NCBI GenBank assembly: GCA_021323595.1
Contig: JAJPKR010000014.1
Span: forward strand, 146,185 to 210,184
Origin: Terriglobia bacterium
Lineage (GTDB): Bacteria; Acidobacteriota; Terriglobia; Terriglobales; SCQP01
Direction: 5' to 3'
Length of the DNA: 64,000 nucleotides
This document shows positions 18,101 to 26,324 of the stretch, piece after piece (within the stretch, counting starts at the first letter, position 1; each line of letters starts with the position of its first letter). Position numbers and translations under genes: made by a program. The notes below the pieces were generated by a model. That model saw nothing but the letters and a program-made list of their open reading frames with translations. It was not told the origin of the DNA and ran no database searches.

Positions 18101-19813
18101 ATGCGAGCTACAGCAGTGGCGGCGGCATGGGTAATGCTGGCGGCGGCGCTGGCGGCGCAGGGGCCGGCGACGGGCCGCAGCGGGGAGGCAACGGCGGCCT
18201 ACGATCTGGTGATCCGCAACGGCCACATCATCGACGGGACCGGCTCGCCCTGGTACGCCGGCGACATCGGCATCCGCGGCGGGCGCATCGCCGCCATCGG
18301 CAATCTCGCGCACGCGCGCGCCCGGCGCACGCTGGACGCCGCCGGCCGCGTGGTCGCGCCCGGCTTCATCGACATGCTCGGACAGTCGGAGGTGACGATC
18401 CTGGTCAACCCGCACGTGCCGTCGAAGATCTTCCAGGGCATCACCACCGAGATCACCGGCGAGGGCGACTCGATCGCGCCGCAATCGGCGGCGACGCTTG
18501 CCGACGAGCGCGGCGAGTTCGCGCACTACCATGTCACGCCCACCTGGCGGACGCTGGCGCAATATTTCGCGCGGCTGCGGCGGCAGGGCATCGGCATCAA
18601 TCTCGGCACGTACGTGGGGGCGACGCAGGTGCGGCGCTACGTGATCGGCGACGGCGACCGCGCCGCCACGCCAGCCGAGCTGGCGCGCATGCAGGCGCTG
18701 GTGGCGGAGGCGATGCGCGAAGGGGCGATGGGCGTCTCCTCGGCGCTCCAGTACCCGCCCGCGCCCTACGCCTCGACCGAGGAGCTGATCGCGCTGGCGC
18801 GCGTGGCGGCGCGCTACGGCGGCATCTACGCCACGCACATGCGCAGCGAAGGCGACGGCGAGATGGCGGCGCTGGCCGAAGTCGCGCGCATCGCCCGCGC
18901 GGCGCAGGTGCCGGTCGAGATCTTTCATCTCAAGGCCGGCGGCAAAGCCAACTGGGGCAAGATGCCGCAGATCGTGGCCTTCCTCGACCGGGCGCGCGGC
19001 GAGGGCCTGGACATCGAAGCCGACACCTACGCCTACACCGCCTGGAACAACGATCTCGCCGCCTTCATTCCGCCCTGGGCGCACGACGGCGGCGACGTCC
19101 AGATGCTGGCGCGCCTCAAGGATCCCGCCACCCGCGCGCGCATCCGCAAAGACCTCGAGACGCCCTCCTCGGCCTGGGACAACGAATGGCAGGAGGTCGC
19201 CGGCCCGGAAGGCGTGCTGATCAGTTCAGTCGGCAATCCGGCGCTGCTACCGCTTGAGGGCAAGACGCTGGCCGAGGTGGCCGCGGCCTGGCACGAAGAC
19301 GCCATGGACGCGCTCTTCGATCTGCTGATCCGGGATCACGCCTACACCAACGTCTCGGTCTTCGCGATGAGCGAGCCGGACGTCGAGCTGGCGCTGCGCC
19401 AACCTTGGGTCTCGATCGACAACGATTACTCCGGCGTCGCGCCCACCGGCTTGCTCGGCGAAGAGCACGCGCATCCGCGCGCATACGGCACCTTTCCCCG
19501 CATCATTCGCAAATTCGTGCGGCAGGAGCATTTGCTGACGCTGCCCGAGGCGATCCGCAAATTCAGCGCCTTGCCGGCGCAGCGCATGCGCCTGACCGAC
19601 CGCGGCGTGCTGAAGAAGGGGATGTGGGCCGACATCGTCATCTTCGATCCGGCGCGCGTCCGCGATCTCGCCACCTACGCCGATCCCAACCGGCTATCGG
19701 AGGGCATGGATTACGTGCTGGTGAACGGCGTGCCGGTGATCGCCAACGGCAAGATGACCGAGGCTCTGCCCGGCCAGGTGCTGCTCGGTCCGGGCTACGC
19801 CGGCCGCAGGTAG
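18101..19813 (+). CDS. secreted D-aminoacylase / N-acyl-D-amino-acid amidohydrolase family protein
   Basis: 570 residues if started at the ATG at 18101, which has AGGAG about 8 bp upstream and opens a signal peptide (ATAVAAAWVMLAAALAAQG); an ATG at 18083 is the alternative. The amidohydrolase fold begins YDLVIRNGHIIDGTGSPWYA, then VVAPGFIDMLGQSE, where D-aminoacylases normally have IDxHxHxD, so the usual first metal-binding His pair is changed. Later motifs are conserved: GGIYATHMRSEGDGE, VEIFHLKAGGKANWG, and near the end LTDRGVLKKGMWADIVIFDP. It may hydrolyse N-acyl-D-amino acids or peptides outside the cytoplasm. The GQSE in place of HxH is seen in part of this family; activity is therefore uncertain. 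Confidence 0.85.
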   Translation: MRATAVAAAWVMLAAALAAQGPATGRSGEATAAYDLVIRNGHIIDGTGSPWYAGDIGIRGGRIAAIGNLAHARARRTLDAAGRVVAPGFIDMLGQSEVTILVNPHVPSKIFQGITTEITGEGDSIAPQSAATLADERGEFAHYHVTPTWRTLAQYFARLRRQGIGINLGTYVGATQVRRYVIGDGDRAATPAELARMQALVAEAMREGAMGVSSALQYPPAPYASTEELIALARVAARYGGIYATHMRSEGDGEMAALAEVARIARAAQVPVEIFHLKAGGKANWGKMPQIVAFLDRARGEGLDIEADTYAYTAWNNDLAAFIPPWAHDGGDVQMLARLKDPATRARIRKDLETPSSAWDNEWQEVAGPEGVLISSVGNPALLPLEGKTLAEVAAAWHEDAMDALFDLLIRDHAYTNVSVFAMSEPDVELALRQPWVSIDNDYSGVAPTGLLGEEHAHPRAYGTFPRIIRKFVRQEHLLTLPEAIRKFSALPAQRMRLTDRGVLKKGMWADIVIFDPARVRDLATYADPNRLSEGMDYVLVNGVPVIANGKMTEALPGQVLLGPGYAGRR

Positions 19814-19847
19814 CGGCGGGCGCCGGCGGCTGGTTCCGCGCCGGCGC

Positions 19848-19867
19848 TTGACATTGACGTAACGTCA
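19848..19867 (+). promoter_or_regulatory. TTGACA box overlapping a perfect palindrome, possible operator
   Basis: TTGACA (19848-19853) is followed by the 13-bp perfect palindrome TGACGTAACGTCA (19855-19867), 72-90 bp before the hydrolase ATG at 19939. A palindrome between -35 and -10 is the layout of MerR-type regulated promoters, but no convincing -10 follows at 19-20 bp and no such regulator is nearby. Site of unknown meaning. Confidence 0.35.
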
Positions 19868-19938
19868 GGCCGCACGATGGATCTTCGCGCGCGGCGCAGG
19901 CGAGGCTTGGCCGCCGCCTAAACCGGGGGGAGAAGATC

Positions 19939-20880
19939 GTGATCCACAGCGAAAGAGTCGCGCTCGAACTCGATGGCGCGCGCATGCCGGGCGTATTGAC
20001 GCGGCCGGCGGAGGCGCGGGCGGCGGTGCTGCTGATTCCGGGCTCGCTGTGGTCGGACGTGGACGGGAACTATCCCGCCATGAACGCCTCGCCCGGCCTC
20101 TACAAGGACCTGGCCGAGCAACTGACCGAGCGCGGCGCGGCGGTGCTGCGCTTCGCCAAGACCGGTCCCGGGACGGGAACGGAGGTGCTGGACGAGGAAC
20201 GCTTCCGCCGCTGCTTCCGCATCTTTCCGCAACGGCTGCGGGTGGCGTCGGCCTGGCTGGACGAGCTCGAGCACCGCTGCCCGGGCCTGCCGGTGTTTTT
20301 GGCCGGGCATAGCGAGGGGGCGGTGGTAGGGACGCTATTGGCGCGCGAGCGCGCCAACGCGCGCGGGCTGGCCCTGCTCTCCGGCCCGGCGCTGCCGCTG
20401 TTACGGCTGCTCATCTGGCAGCAGCACGAGACGCGGCGCCGCGAGGGCGCAGACGGAGCCGCTGCCGAGGCGGAATTCCGCGCGGCGCTCGGCTGGCTCG
20501 ACGATTTCGTGGCCGAACGGCCGCTGCCGGAGGACTTTGGAGGCAATCCCTACGTGCAGGCGCTGCGCTTCGCCTCGCGGCCGGAGAACGCGCCCTACCT
20601 GCGCAGCCTGGAACAAGTGGATCCGGCGGCGGAATTGGCGCGGCTCGCGCTGCCGGTGCTGATCGTGCAAGGCGGGCGCGACCCCTCGGTGAGCGAGCCT
20701 AACGCCGATCTGCTGGCGCGGGCGCAGCCGCGCGCCGAGATCGCGCGCTTCCCCAAGCTGCAACATTTCTATAAGGAGATTCCGGAGGGGCTGAGCGCGG
20801 AGGAGGCCTTCCAGTATCGCGGGCCCACCGATCCCGGCGTCGCGGCGACGCTGGCGCGGTGGCTCGAACGTTGGCTTTAG
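19939..20880 (+). CDS. alpha/beta hydrolase
   Basis: 313 residues, serine hydrolase fold. Oxyanion region AAVLLIPGSLWSDVDGNY, nucleophile elbow GHSEGAVVG, the acid Asp probably in VLIVQGGRDPSVSEPN and the His in KLQHFYKE. The layout resembles dienelactone-hydrolase/BAAT-like esterases of the S9/alpha-beta hydrolase group; substrate unknown. No signal peptide. Its last codons and stop (CTTTAG) are the first bases of the 45-bp island repeat, so the right end of the gene abuts the integration site. Because the same bases occur at the far repeat, the original C-terminus seems preserved. Confidence 0.85.
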   Translation: MIHSERVALELDGARMPGVLTRPAEARAAVLLIPGSLWSDVDGNYPAMNASPGLYKDLAEQLTERGAAVLRFAKTGPGTGTEVLDEERFRRCFRIFPQRLRVASAWLDELEHRCPGLPVFLAGHSEGAVVGTLLARERANARGLALLSGPALPLLRLLIWQQHETRRREGADGAAAEAEFRAALGWLDDFVAERPLPEDFGGNPYVQALRFASRPENAPYLRSLEQVDPAAELARLALPVLIVQGGRDPSVSEPNADLLARAQPRAEIARFPKLQHFYKEIPEGLSAEEAFQYRGPTDPGVAATLARWLERWL

Positions 20881-20919
20881 GTTGGCTGCCGGGCAGGGAC
20901 TCGAACCCCGATAGGCAGA
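20875..20919. repeat. attachment-site direct repeat, left (partial tRNA-Gln 3' half)
   Basis: 45 bp identical to 23041-23085. It contains the T-arm and 3' acceptor strand of tRNA-Gln in minus orientation (GGTTCGAGTCCC read on the minus strand) but no 5' half, so it is not a tRNA gene. This is the expected scar of integration into the 3' end of a tRNA. Confidence 0.85.
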
Positions 20920-21131
20920 CAGCGTGTAAAACAGCACATCGATCGTACGGGAATACAGAACCTCGCCCAGGAAAGCGGGGCAGACGCCAGCAAAACGCGC
21001 AGCACCGCCGCAGTACACCAAAGACGGGGAGAGCCTAGGCGGGCGCCAGGTCACTCCCCTGAGGCCCCGCGGCGTTGCTTCGAGGCCGGCACGGGTGACA
21101 ATATTCTCCGTGCGTCCGGACATGAATCCCG

Positions 21132-22274
21132 ATGCGAATTGAGATTAAGCCGGAACTGCTACGATGGGCGCGCCAGCGGGCCGGACTTGCGCCGGGCGCG
21201 TTGAAATCGCGTTTCCCGAAGCTCGAGGCGTGGGAGCATGGCGCGTCACAGCCGACGCTGAAACAGCTTGAAAATTTCGCGAAGGCTGCGCGTGTTCCGG
21301 TCGGCTTCCTCTTCCTGTCGGAGCCGCCGGTCGAGACGACGCCGATTCACGATTTTAGGACGGCGGGCGGGGCCCGCGGCCGGCGGCCGAGCCCTGACCT
21401 GCTGGATACGATCTATATCTGCCAGGAACGTCAGGTCTGGTTCCGTGACCACGCTGCCACCGTGGGTGAGCGGGAGCTGGCTTTCGTCGGCTCTGCAAGC
21501 CGGTCCACCTCTGCCGAGGCGGTTGCTGCAAAAATCCGGGAGGAACTTCACATTGGTCTTGAGGAGCGCCAAAAAATGGCGACCTGGACCGAAGCCCTGC
21601 GTCGTTTGATCGAACAGGCGGAAACCGCCGGCATTCTCGTGATGTGCAGCGGCGTCGTGTTGAACAACAATCGCCGCCAGCTCGATCCGAGTGAATTCCG
21701 CGGTTTCACGCTCGCCGACACCATCGCACCTTTGATTTTCATTAACGGCTCCGATTCCAAGGCGGCGCAAATGTTCACGCTCGCGCATGAACTGGCCCAC
21801 GTCTGGCTTGGACAATCCGGGGTAGGAGATGAAGAGATGACCCGCGCCTCCGCCGACAACACGGAACGGTGGTGCGATCACGTCGCGGCGGAAGTTCTAG
21901 CGCCTATTGCCGAGGTCGAGCGACTTTATCGCTCTGGGTCGGACCTGAACCATGAGATCAACCGGTTGGCTCGGCATTTTAAGGTCAGCAGCCTGGTGGC
22001 ACTGCGCCGGGTCTATGATTTGGGCAAGCTGAGCCGGCAGCAGTTCCGGCACGCGTACGACCGCGAGCTTGAGAAGATCAAGGCTGCGCCAACCCAAAAT
22101 GGCGGCGATTTCTACTTGACGCAGGGTGCGCGCGTTGGAAAACGATTCGTGCGAGCTTTGATCGAAAGCACAGCAGACGGTCGAACGCTTTATCGCGACG
22201 CGTTGCGCTTGCTCGGTTTTACAAAACTCTCGACCCTCCACGAACTTGGTCGCAGCCTTGGGGTGTCGGTCTGA
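21132..22274 (+). CDS. HTH and ImmA/IrrE-type metallopeptidase, antitoxin-like
   Basis: 380 residues. Residues 1-65 form an Xre-like helix-turn-helix (LLRWARQRAGLAPGALKSRF, PTLKQLENFAKAARVPVGFL), followed by the FLxxPP boundary typical of this family. The peptidase domain has the zinc motif HELAH (H219, E220, H223) in FTLAHELAHVWLG, and RWCDHVAAEVLAP supplies the likely third ligand region. In known ImmA/IrrE systems the peptidase cleaves a repressor or acts as an antitoxin regulator. Here the downstream gene overlaps by one base (TGATG at 22272-22276), so the pair is co-translated. Codon use and GC are lower than in the host genes, indicating transfer. GTGACAATATTC just upstream (about 21095) may hold the promoter. 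Confidence 0.88.
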   Translation: MRIEIKPELLRWARQRAGLAPGALKSRFPKLEAWEHGASQPTLKQLENFAKAARVPVGFLFLSEPPVETTPIHDFRTAGGARGRRPSPDLLDTIYICQERQVWFRDHAATVGERELAFVGSASRSTSAEAVAAKIREELHIGLEERQKMATWTEALRRLIEQAETAGILVMCSGVVLNNNRRQLDPSEFRGFTLADTIAPLIFINGSDSKAAQMFTLAHELAHVWLGQSGVGDEEMTRASADNTERWCDHVAAEVLAPIAEVERLYRSGSDLNHEINRLARHFKVSSLVALRRVYDLGKLSRQQFRHAYDRELEKIKAAPTQNGGDFYLTQGARVGKRFVRALIESTADGRTLYRDALRLLGFTKLSTLHELGRSLGVSV

Positions 22275-22768
22275 TGCCCTACCTTCTTGATTCCAACGTC
22301 TTCATTGAGGCGCACAAACGGCATTACGGATTCGATTTTTGCCCGGCGTTTTGGGATTGGTTGATTCGGAGCAACGCCGCCCAAACGGTTTTCAGCAACG
22401 AAAAGGTCGGGGACGAGATCGAAGTAGGGGATGATACTCTTCGAGATTGGGCCCGCGACCGCGGGACAGACTTTTTCTTAAAGCTCCCAAGTGCAATTGC
22501 GAACCCGCTCAGCGTGGTGAGCCAATGGGTGATGAGCCAGCATTATGAGCCAGCGGCCGTCAGCGCCTTTTTGTCCGGTGCCGACTACTTCCTGGTCGCC
22601 CATGCCCTTGCCGCCAGCTACATTGTCGTGACGCATGAAATTCCTTCGACATCGTCCAAAAGGATTAAAATCCCGGACGCATGCGTCGGGTTGGGCGTGA
22701 AATTCGTGACGCCTTACCAGATGCTTCGCCAGGAGCGGGCGCGGTTTGTTTTGGGCACTGCGGGTTGA
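22274..22768 (+). CDS. DUF4411 family protein, PIN-like putative toxin
   Basis: 164 residues. It begins MPYLLDSNVFIEAHKRHYG, the DUF4411 opening in which Asp6 matches the first acidic residue of PIN-domain nucleases. Further acidic candidates are Asp47, Asp104 (in SGADYFLVAHALA) and Asp135 (KIPDACVGLGV), spaced as in PIN folds. The family is usually encoded next to an ImmA/IrrE-HTH gene, as here, and is regarded as the toxin of such pairs. Predicted RNase activity is an inference from fold resemblance. The ATG at 22274 overlaps the stop of the upstream gene. Confidence 0.85.
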   Translation: MPYLLDSNVFIEAHKRHYGFDFCPAFWDWLIRSNAAQTVFSNEKVGDEIEVGDDTLRDWARDRGTDFFLKLPSAIANPLSVVSQWVMSQHYEPAAVSAFLSGADYFLVAHALAASYIVVTHEIPSTSSKRIKIPDACVGLGVKFVTPYQMLRQERARFVLGTAG

Positions 22769-23040
22769 TCCCTGCCTGGATCGCTAAGCCGCGAAGCCCA
22801 AGAGGTCAACAATTCGTTGCGATGGGACACCCGGCAGATCACTCGCGCCCAACTAAGACATGGCTTGCTGCGAGATTCTGTCGACCACGTAGGCTCCGAT
22901 GCGGATCGTGCCGAATGGATTGGCCGCCCTCTCGAAGCGGTTCATCGGCGACCTCCGGGACCGGAGGCTCGCCGGCAACACCGTCCCGCTTGCGGTCTCG
23001 CCGCTTCGCGCGGTGCGGCAGTGCCGAGCTGGGTGTGGCC
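22769..23040. other. island tail without a recognised gene
   Basis: About 270 bp between the DUF4411 stop and the right repeat. Short open frames exist in several frames, but none shows a domain I recognise. It may be the eroded remains of a recombinase region. Confidence 0.35.
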
Positions 23041-23085
23041 CTTTAGGTTGGCTGCCGGGCAGGGACTCGAACCCCGATAGGCAGA
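23041..23085. repeat. attachment-site direct repeat, right (inside tRNA-Gln)
   Basis: 45 bp identical to 20875-20919, covering the sequence downstream of tRNA-Gln, its CCA, the acceptor 3' strand, the T-arm and the 3' side of the anticodon stem. Because the complete tRNA is on this side, this is the end where integration restored the gene. Confidence 0.85.
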
Positions 23086-23122
23086 TCCAGAGTCTGCTGT
23101 CCTACCATTGAACGACCCGGCA
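23049..23122 (-). tRNA. tRNA-Gln (anticodon CUG)
   Basis: 74 nt including an encoded CCA. Acceptor strands TGCCGGG (23122-23116) and CCCGGCA pair over 7 bp, discriminator G at 23052, CCA at 23051-23049. The anticodon stem GCAGA/TCTGC closes the loop CTCTGGA, giving CTG at positions 34-36. The T-loop is TTCGAGT. The 3' half is duplicated at 20875-20919. Confidence 0.95.
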
Positions 23123-23217
23123 AGCTGGCAGTACCCGCGCGAGGCGGGCGGCGCCACGGCTTCGGGACAGCCGGCGCGGCGCGGGGCCGCGGCGTGAGCT
23201 GCCCGAAACAATGGTCA

Positions 23218-23223
23218 ATTATA
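23218..23223 (-). promoter_or_regulatory. TATAAT -10 box, probable tRNA-Gln promoter
   Basis: A perfect TATAAT on the minus strand 96 bp before the tRNA 5' end, in an AT-rich patch. No good -35 box at 17 bp (GC-rich there), so the call rests on the -10 alone. Confidence 0.35.
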
Positions 23224-23251
23224 GCGTTCCGGCGGCGCGGCGCCGGCGGTG

Positions 23252-23926
23252 CTAGCCGCGCGCCCATTGGAGCCATTGCAGGCCGTGCCAGATCGCGGCC
23301 GCGCCCAGCGCCAGCATCAGCACGCCCGAGCAAGCGAACAGCCGCTCGCGCAGCTGCGGCGTAAACCGGGCGGCGCCGAGGGCGACGAGGAGCAAGGCGG
23401 GAATGGCGCCGGCGCCGAAGCTCGCCATCACCGCCGCGCCGCGCCAGGGGGAAGCGGTGGCGGCGGCACGGATCAGCATGGTGTAGATCAAGCCGCAGGG
23501 CAGCAAACCCAGCAGCGCTCCGTAGGGCGCGGCGATCCAGGCGCGGGGCAAGCGCAGCACGCGGCGCAGCCCGGCATGCAGCCAGCGCATCGGCACCAGC
23601 GCCGTCGCGCGCAGCGGATTCCAGCGCAACAGCCCCAAGATCGCCAGTCCCAGCGCGCCCAGCGCTGCGCCCGCGACCAGCAGCAGCAGGGCCTGGCCGC
23701 GCCCCGCGCGCCAAAAGAACGCGCTCAGAGAGCCGAGCGCGCCGGTCAGCGCGCCCAAACAGGCATAGCTCGCCACCCGGCCGGCGTGAAACCAAAGCTG
23801 CGGGCGCCAGGGGCGCCGGCGCGCGCCGGCCGTCGCGCCGCTCAACAGCATCACGAAGCCGCCGCACATGCCCACACAATGCATGCTCAGCAAAATGCCC
23901 GCGCCGAAGAGGGATAAATAGAGCAC
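23252..23926 (-). CDS. TauE/SafE (UreH-like) membrane protein
   Basis: 224 residues from a GTG at 23926; the start is uncertain because no ATG precedes the first helix and the frame stays open upstream. The first helix carries the diagnostic HCVGMCGGFVMLLSG motif, and five further hydrophobic segments follow, with LPCGLIYTMLIRAA in the fourth, the paired Cys motif of the sulfite exporter TauE/SafE-UreH_2 family. Members near cytochrome oxidase genes help copper/heme handling, others export sulfur compounds; nothing nearby decides. It lies downstream of a GC-rich region without other genes. Confidence 0.78.
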   Translation of the reverse strand: MLYLSLFGAGILLSMHCVGMCGGFVMLLSGATAGARRRPWRPQLWFHAGRVASYACLGALTGALGSLSAFFWRAGRGQALLLLVAGAALGALGLAILGLLRWNPLRATALVPMRWLHAGLRRVLRLPRAWIAAPYGALLGLLPCGLIYTMLIRAAATASPWRGAAVMASFGAGAIPALLLVALGAARFTPQLRERLFACSGVLMLALGAAAIWHGLQWLQWARG

Positions 23927-24328
23927 TCCTTGGGTGAGTAGCTCAAAGCCGGCCGCGGGATGGCCGGCGCCTGGGGAGAAGCGCGCGAAAAGCGACGGAA
24001 GGCTGGGCCGGCAGACCGCGGACGGACGGCGGCGGGCGTTGCGCACCGGCCGAGGGCGGCGAAATGCCCCATGGCTCGCGGCAATGGGGCCTGCGCCGGG
24101 GCCGGATCGCCGGACGGCGGATGGACCTCGGCTGACGGAGGGAGAGCGGCGCCAGCGGATCACGAAGGCAACGGGCCTGACCGAGCGTCCGGCACCGCGC
24201 AAGGCAACGGCAAGCGCATCCCTTGGGCCGGATCGGCGCGATCATTCCCGCTGCCGCCGGAGGAAGGCTGTTAGAATGGATGTGCATCATGCCGCGATGC
24301 ATCCAGCTTCGCGAACTGTTTTTATTAC
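23927..24328. other. intergenic region between divergent tauE-like and clc genes
   Basis: About 400 bp (shorter if the tauE-like gene starts further upstream). No gene supported. A -10-like TAGAAT at 24272-24277 would give clc a 45-50 nt leader. Confidence 0.35.
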
Positions 24329-26182
24329 ATGACCCAACACGCCCACGCCCCTCGCCGCGATCCGGCCCGCCTGAATGACCGCTTGTTCTTCCTCTCGGTA
24401 CTCGGGATCGGCGTCGGCATCTGCGGCGGCTTGATCGCCGAAGGGCTGCTCAAGGCGATCTGGTTCATCACCGACTTCCTCTTTTTCGGCAAAATCAGCT
24501 CGCAGTACCTGCATCCCAACGAAGCGGTGATTCATTGGTGGACGGCGCTGCTGCCCGCCGCCGGCGGGCTTCTGGTCGGCCTGATGATTCACTACTTTTC
24601 GCCCGAAATTAAGGGCGACGGCATTCCCGAAGCGATGTCGGTCGTGCTGACCAACCGCAGCCAGGTGAAGCCGCGGGTGGGGTTCTTCAAGCCGCTGAGC
24701 GCGGCCATCACCGTGGGCACGGGCGGCCCGTTCGGGGCCGAGGGCCCAATCATTCAGACCGGCGCGGCGGTGGGCTCGATCATCAGCCAATTTATTCCCG
24801 CCTCCGCCTCCGAGCGGCGGACGCTGCTGGCCTGCGGGGCCGCCGCCGGCCTGGCGGGCGTGTTCAAGACGCCGTTTGCCGGCGTGCTGATGGCGGTCGA
24901 ATTGCTGGTGTTCGAGTTCCGCGCGCGCTCGTTCATCCCCATCGCGCTGGCTTCGACGGCCGGCACGCTGGTGGCCATCGCGTTTCGGGGAGCGCAGCCG
25001 ATTTTCCCCTTGCCGGCGGGCACGCAGTACCACCTTCACGCCGCCGAACTGCCGTTTTTCATCCTGCTCGGCGTCGGCACCGCGGCGCTGGCGCTGCTGA
25101 TGACGCGCACGCTGTACTTCTTCGAGGACTATTTCGAATCGCTCAAAGTCTGGTTCCCCATCGTGCCGGCGGTGGGCGGCTTGGTTGTCGGCATCATCGG
25201 CTACTTCTATCCGCAAGTCTTCGGCATGGGCTACAACGTCATCGCCGACTTGCTCAACGGCCAGCACTCGCTCGGCCTCTACACCGGCGTGGGCGTGGCC
25301 AAGCTGGCGGCATTCGGCGTGGCGCTGGGTTCGGGCGCGTCCGGCGGGACTTTTGCGCCGGCGCTGATGATCGGCGGCAGCCTGGGGGCGGCGTTCGGCT
25401 CGCTGGTGCATTTGATCCTGCCCACCGCCTCGGCGGTGGCGATCTACGGGATGATTTCGACGGGGGCGCTTTTCGGCGGGATTTATCGCGCCACGCCCAC
25501 GGCGATCCTCTTCATGCTGGAGGTCACCGGCGCGTACAACGCCTTCTTCCCGCTGTTTCTGGTCTGCATCATCAGCGATCTGGCGATTCACTACTTCATG
25601 GATACGACCATCAACACCGAGCGCCTGGTGCGGCGGGGGATTCCCGTACCGGATGCGTATGTGGCGGATCCGATGAAGCTCTTGCGCGCGCGCGACGTGA
25701 TGAATCCGGCGGTCGAGAGCATCCCCGCCACGCGCCGCGTGCGGGAATTCCTCGCCACGGCCGCGCACCATGATGCCACCCCCGTGGTGGACGAGCAGAA
25801 TCACGTGCTCGGCCTCGTTCACCGCGCGGACCTCATCAACGCGGATCCCGAAGCCACGGCGATCTCGCTGGCGCACCGCGATTTCATTCCGGCGTACTCG
25901 GACGAACTCGTGCTCGATGTCGCCTTGCGCCTGCTCGACGCGGGGCAGCACGCCAGCCCGGTCCTCGACCGCGACACCGGCGCCATCAGCGGCATGCTCA
26001 CGGCCTACGACCTGCTCAAGGCCAAGCAATGGGAGCGCCTGCACGAGGTGCGCGAGCCGGGCACGCTGCGCCTCTTCGACCTGGCCCACTGGCGCTCGCG
26101 CTCGCCGGCGCGCACCGGCACGATCGAAGAAGATATGGCCAAGGGCGAAGCGGTGGCCTCCTCCGAGCAGCCTCGGAGCTAG
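24329..26182 (+). CDS. ClC-family chloride channel/antiporter with CBS domains
   Basis: 617 residues. The membrane part (about 20-435) has the ClC selectivity motifs: GDGIPEAM (GSGIP position), GGPFGAEGPIIQTGA with the gating glutamate in GAEGP, and GSGASGGTFAPALMIGG (GxFxP). Two CBS domains follow (about 445-560: ARDVMNPAVESIPATRRVREF and HVLGLVHRADLIN, then HASPVLDRDTGAISGMLTAYDLL). It moves chloride, possibly in exchange for protons, across the inner membrane, and the CBS pair would sense nucleotides. Without checking the second glutamate position (E203 of E. coli), channel and antiporter cannot be separated. Confidence 0.94.
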   Translation: MTQHAHAPRRDPARLNDRLFFLSVLGIGVGICGGLIAEGLLKAIWFITDFLFFGKISSQYLHPNEAVIHWWTALLPAAGGLLVGLMIHYFSPEIKGDGIPEAMSVVLTNRSQVKPRVGFFKPLSAAITVGTGGPFGAEGPIIQTGAAVGSIISQFIPASASERRTLLACGAAAGLAGVFKTPFAGVLMAVELLVFEFRARSFIPIALASTAGTLVAIAFRGAQPIFPLPAGTQYHLHAAELPFFILLGVGTAALALLMTRTLYFFEDYFESLKVWFPIVPAVGGLVVGIIGYFYPQVFGMGYNVIADLLNGQHSLGLYTGVGVAKLAAFGVALGSGASGGTFAPALMIGGSLGAAFGSLVHLILPTASAVAIYGMISTGALFGGIYRATPTAILFMLEVTGAYNAFFPLFLVCIISDLAIHYFMDTTINTERLVRRGIPVPDAYVADPMKLLRARDVMNPAVESIPATRRVREFLATAAHHDATPVVDEQNHVLGLVHRADLINADPEATAISLAHRDFIPAYSDELVLDVALRLLDAGQHASPVLDRDTGAISGMLTAYDLLKAKQWERLHEVREPGTLRLFDLAHWRSRSPARTGTIEEDMAKGEAVASSEQPRS

Positions 26183-26200
26183 CGGCCTCTCCCCAAGCCT

Positions 26201-26279
26201 GGCAGGCAGGAATGCCTGCCCCACCGGGGCCCAAGCCGGCAGCAAAAATGCCCGCCTTACCCGGCCAAACTGGCAGGCG
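26201..26279. repeat. cluster of REP-like palindromic repeats
   Basis: Three units in a row between clc and the response regulator: CAGGAATGCCTGCCCC (26208-26223), a degenerate AAAAATGCCCGCC (26244-26256) and a partial GGCAGGCGGGGATGG (26272-26286). They belong to the same family as 14004-14029. Confidence 0.55.
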
Positions 26280-26324
26280 GGGATGGCGGCGCGGCGGACG
26301 CCAAGCGCGAGCAGCTAAGCTACA

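Larger units (their letters stand above)
20920..23040. mobile_element. tRNA-Gln-associated mini-island carrying a toxin-antitoxin-like pair
   Basis: About 2.1 kb between the 45-bp direct repeats. The DNA between roughly 21130 and 22770 is visibly lower in GC than its neighbours. Cargo is an HTH/ImmA-IrrE peptidase gene overlapping a DUF4411 gene. No integrase, transposase or excisionase can be recognised, so the element is either mobilised in trans or a deletion remnant. The flanks (20920-21131 and 22769-23040) hold no recognised gene. Confidence 0.75.

Noticed and set aside
20884..20919. tRNA-Gln-like sequence at the left repeat
   Set aside because: Only the T-arm and 3' acceptor strand are present, with no D-arm or anticodon. 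It is an attachment-site copy, not a gene.
22899..23111. Short frame ending in GRDSNPDRQ near tRNA-Gln
   Set aside because: This is the known false peptide that results from translating the T-arm of a tRNA.
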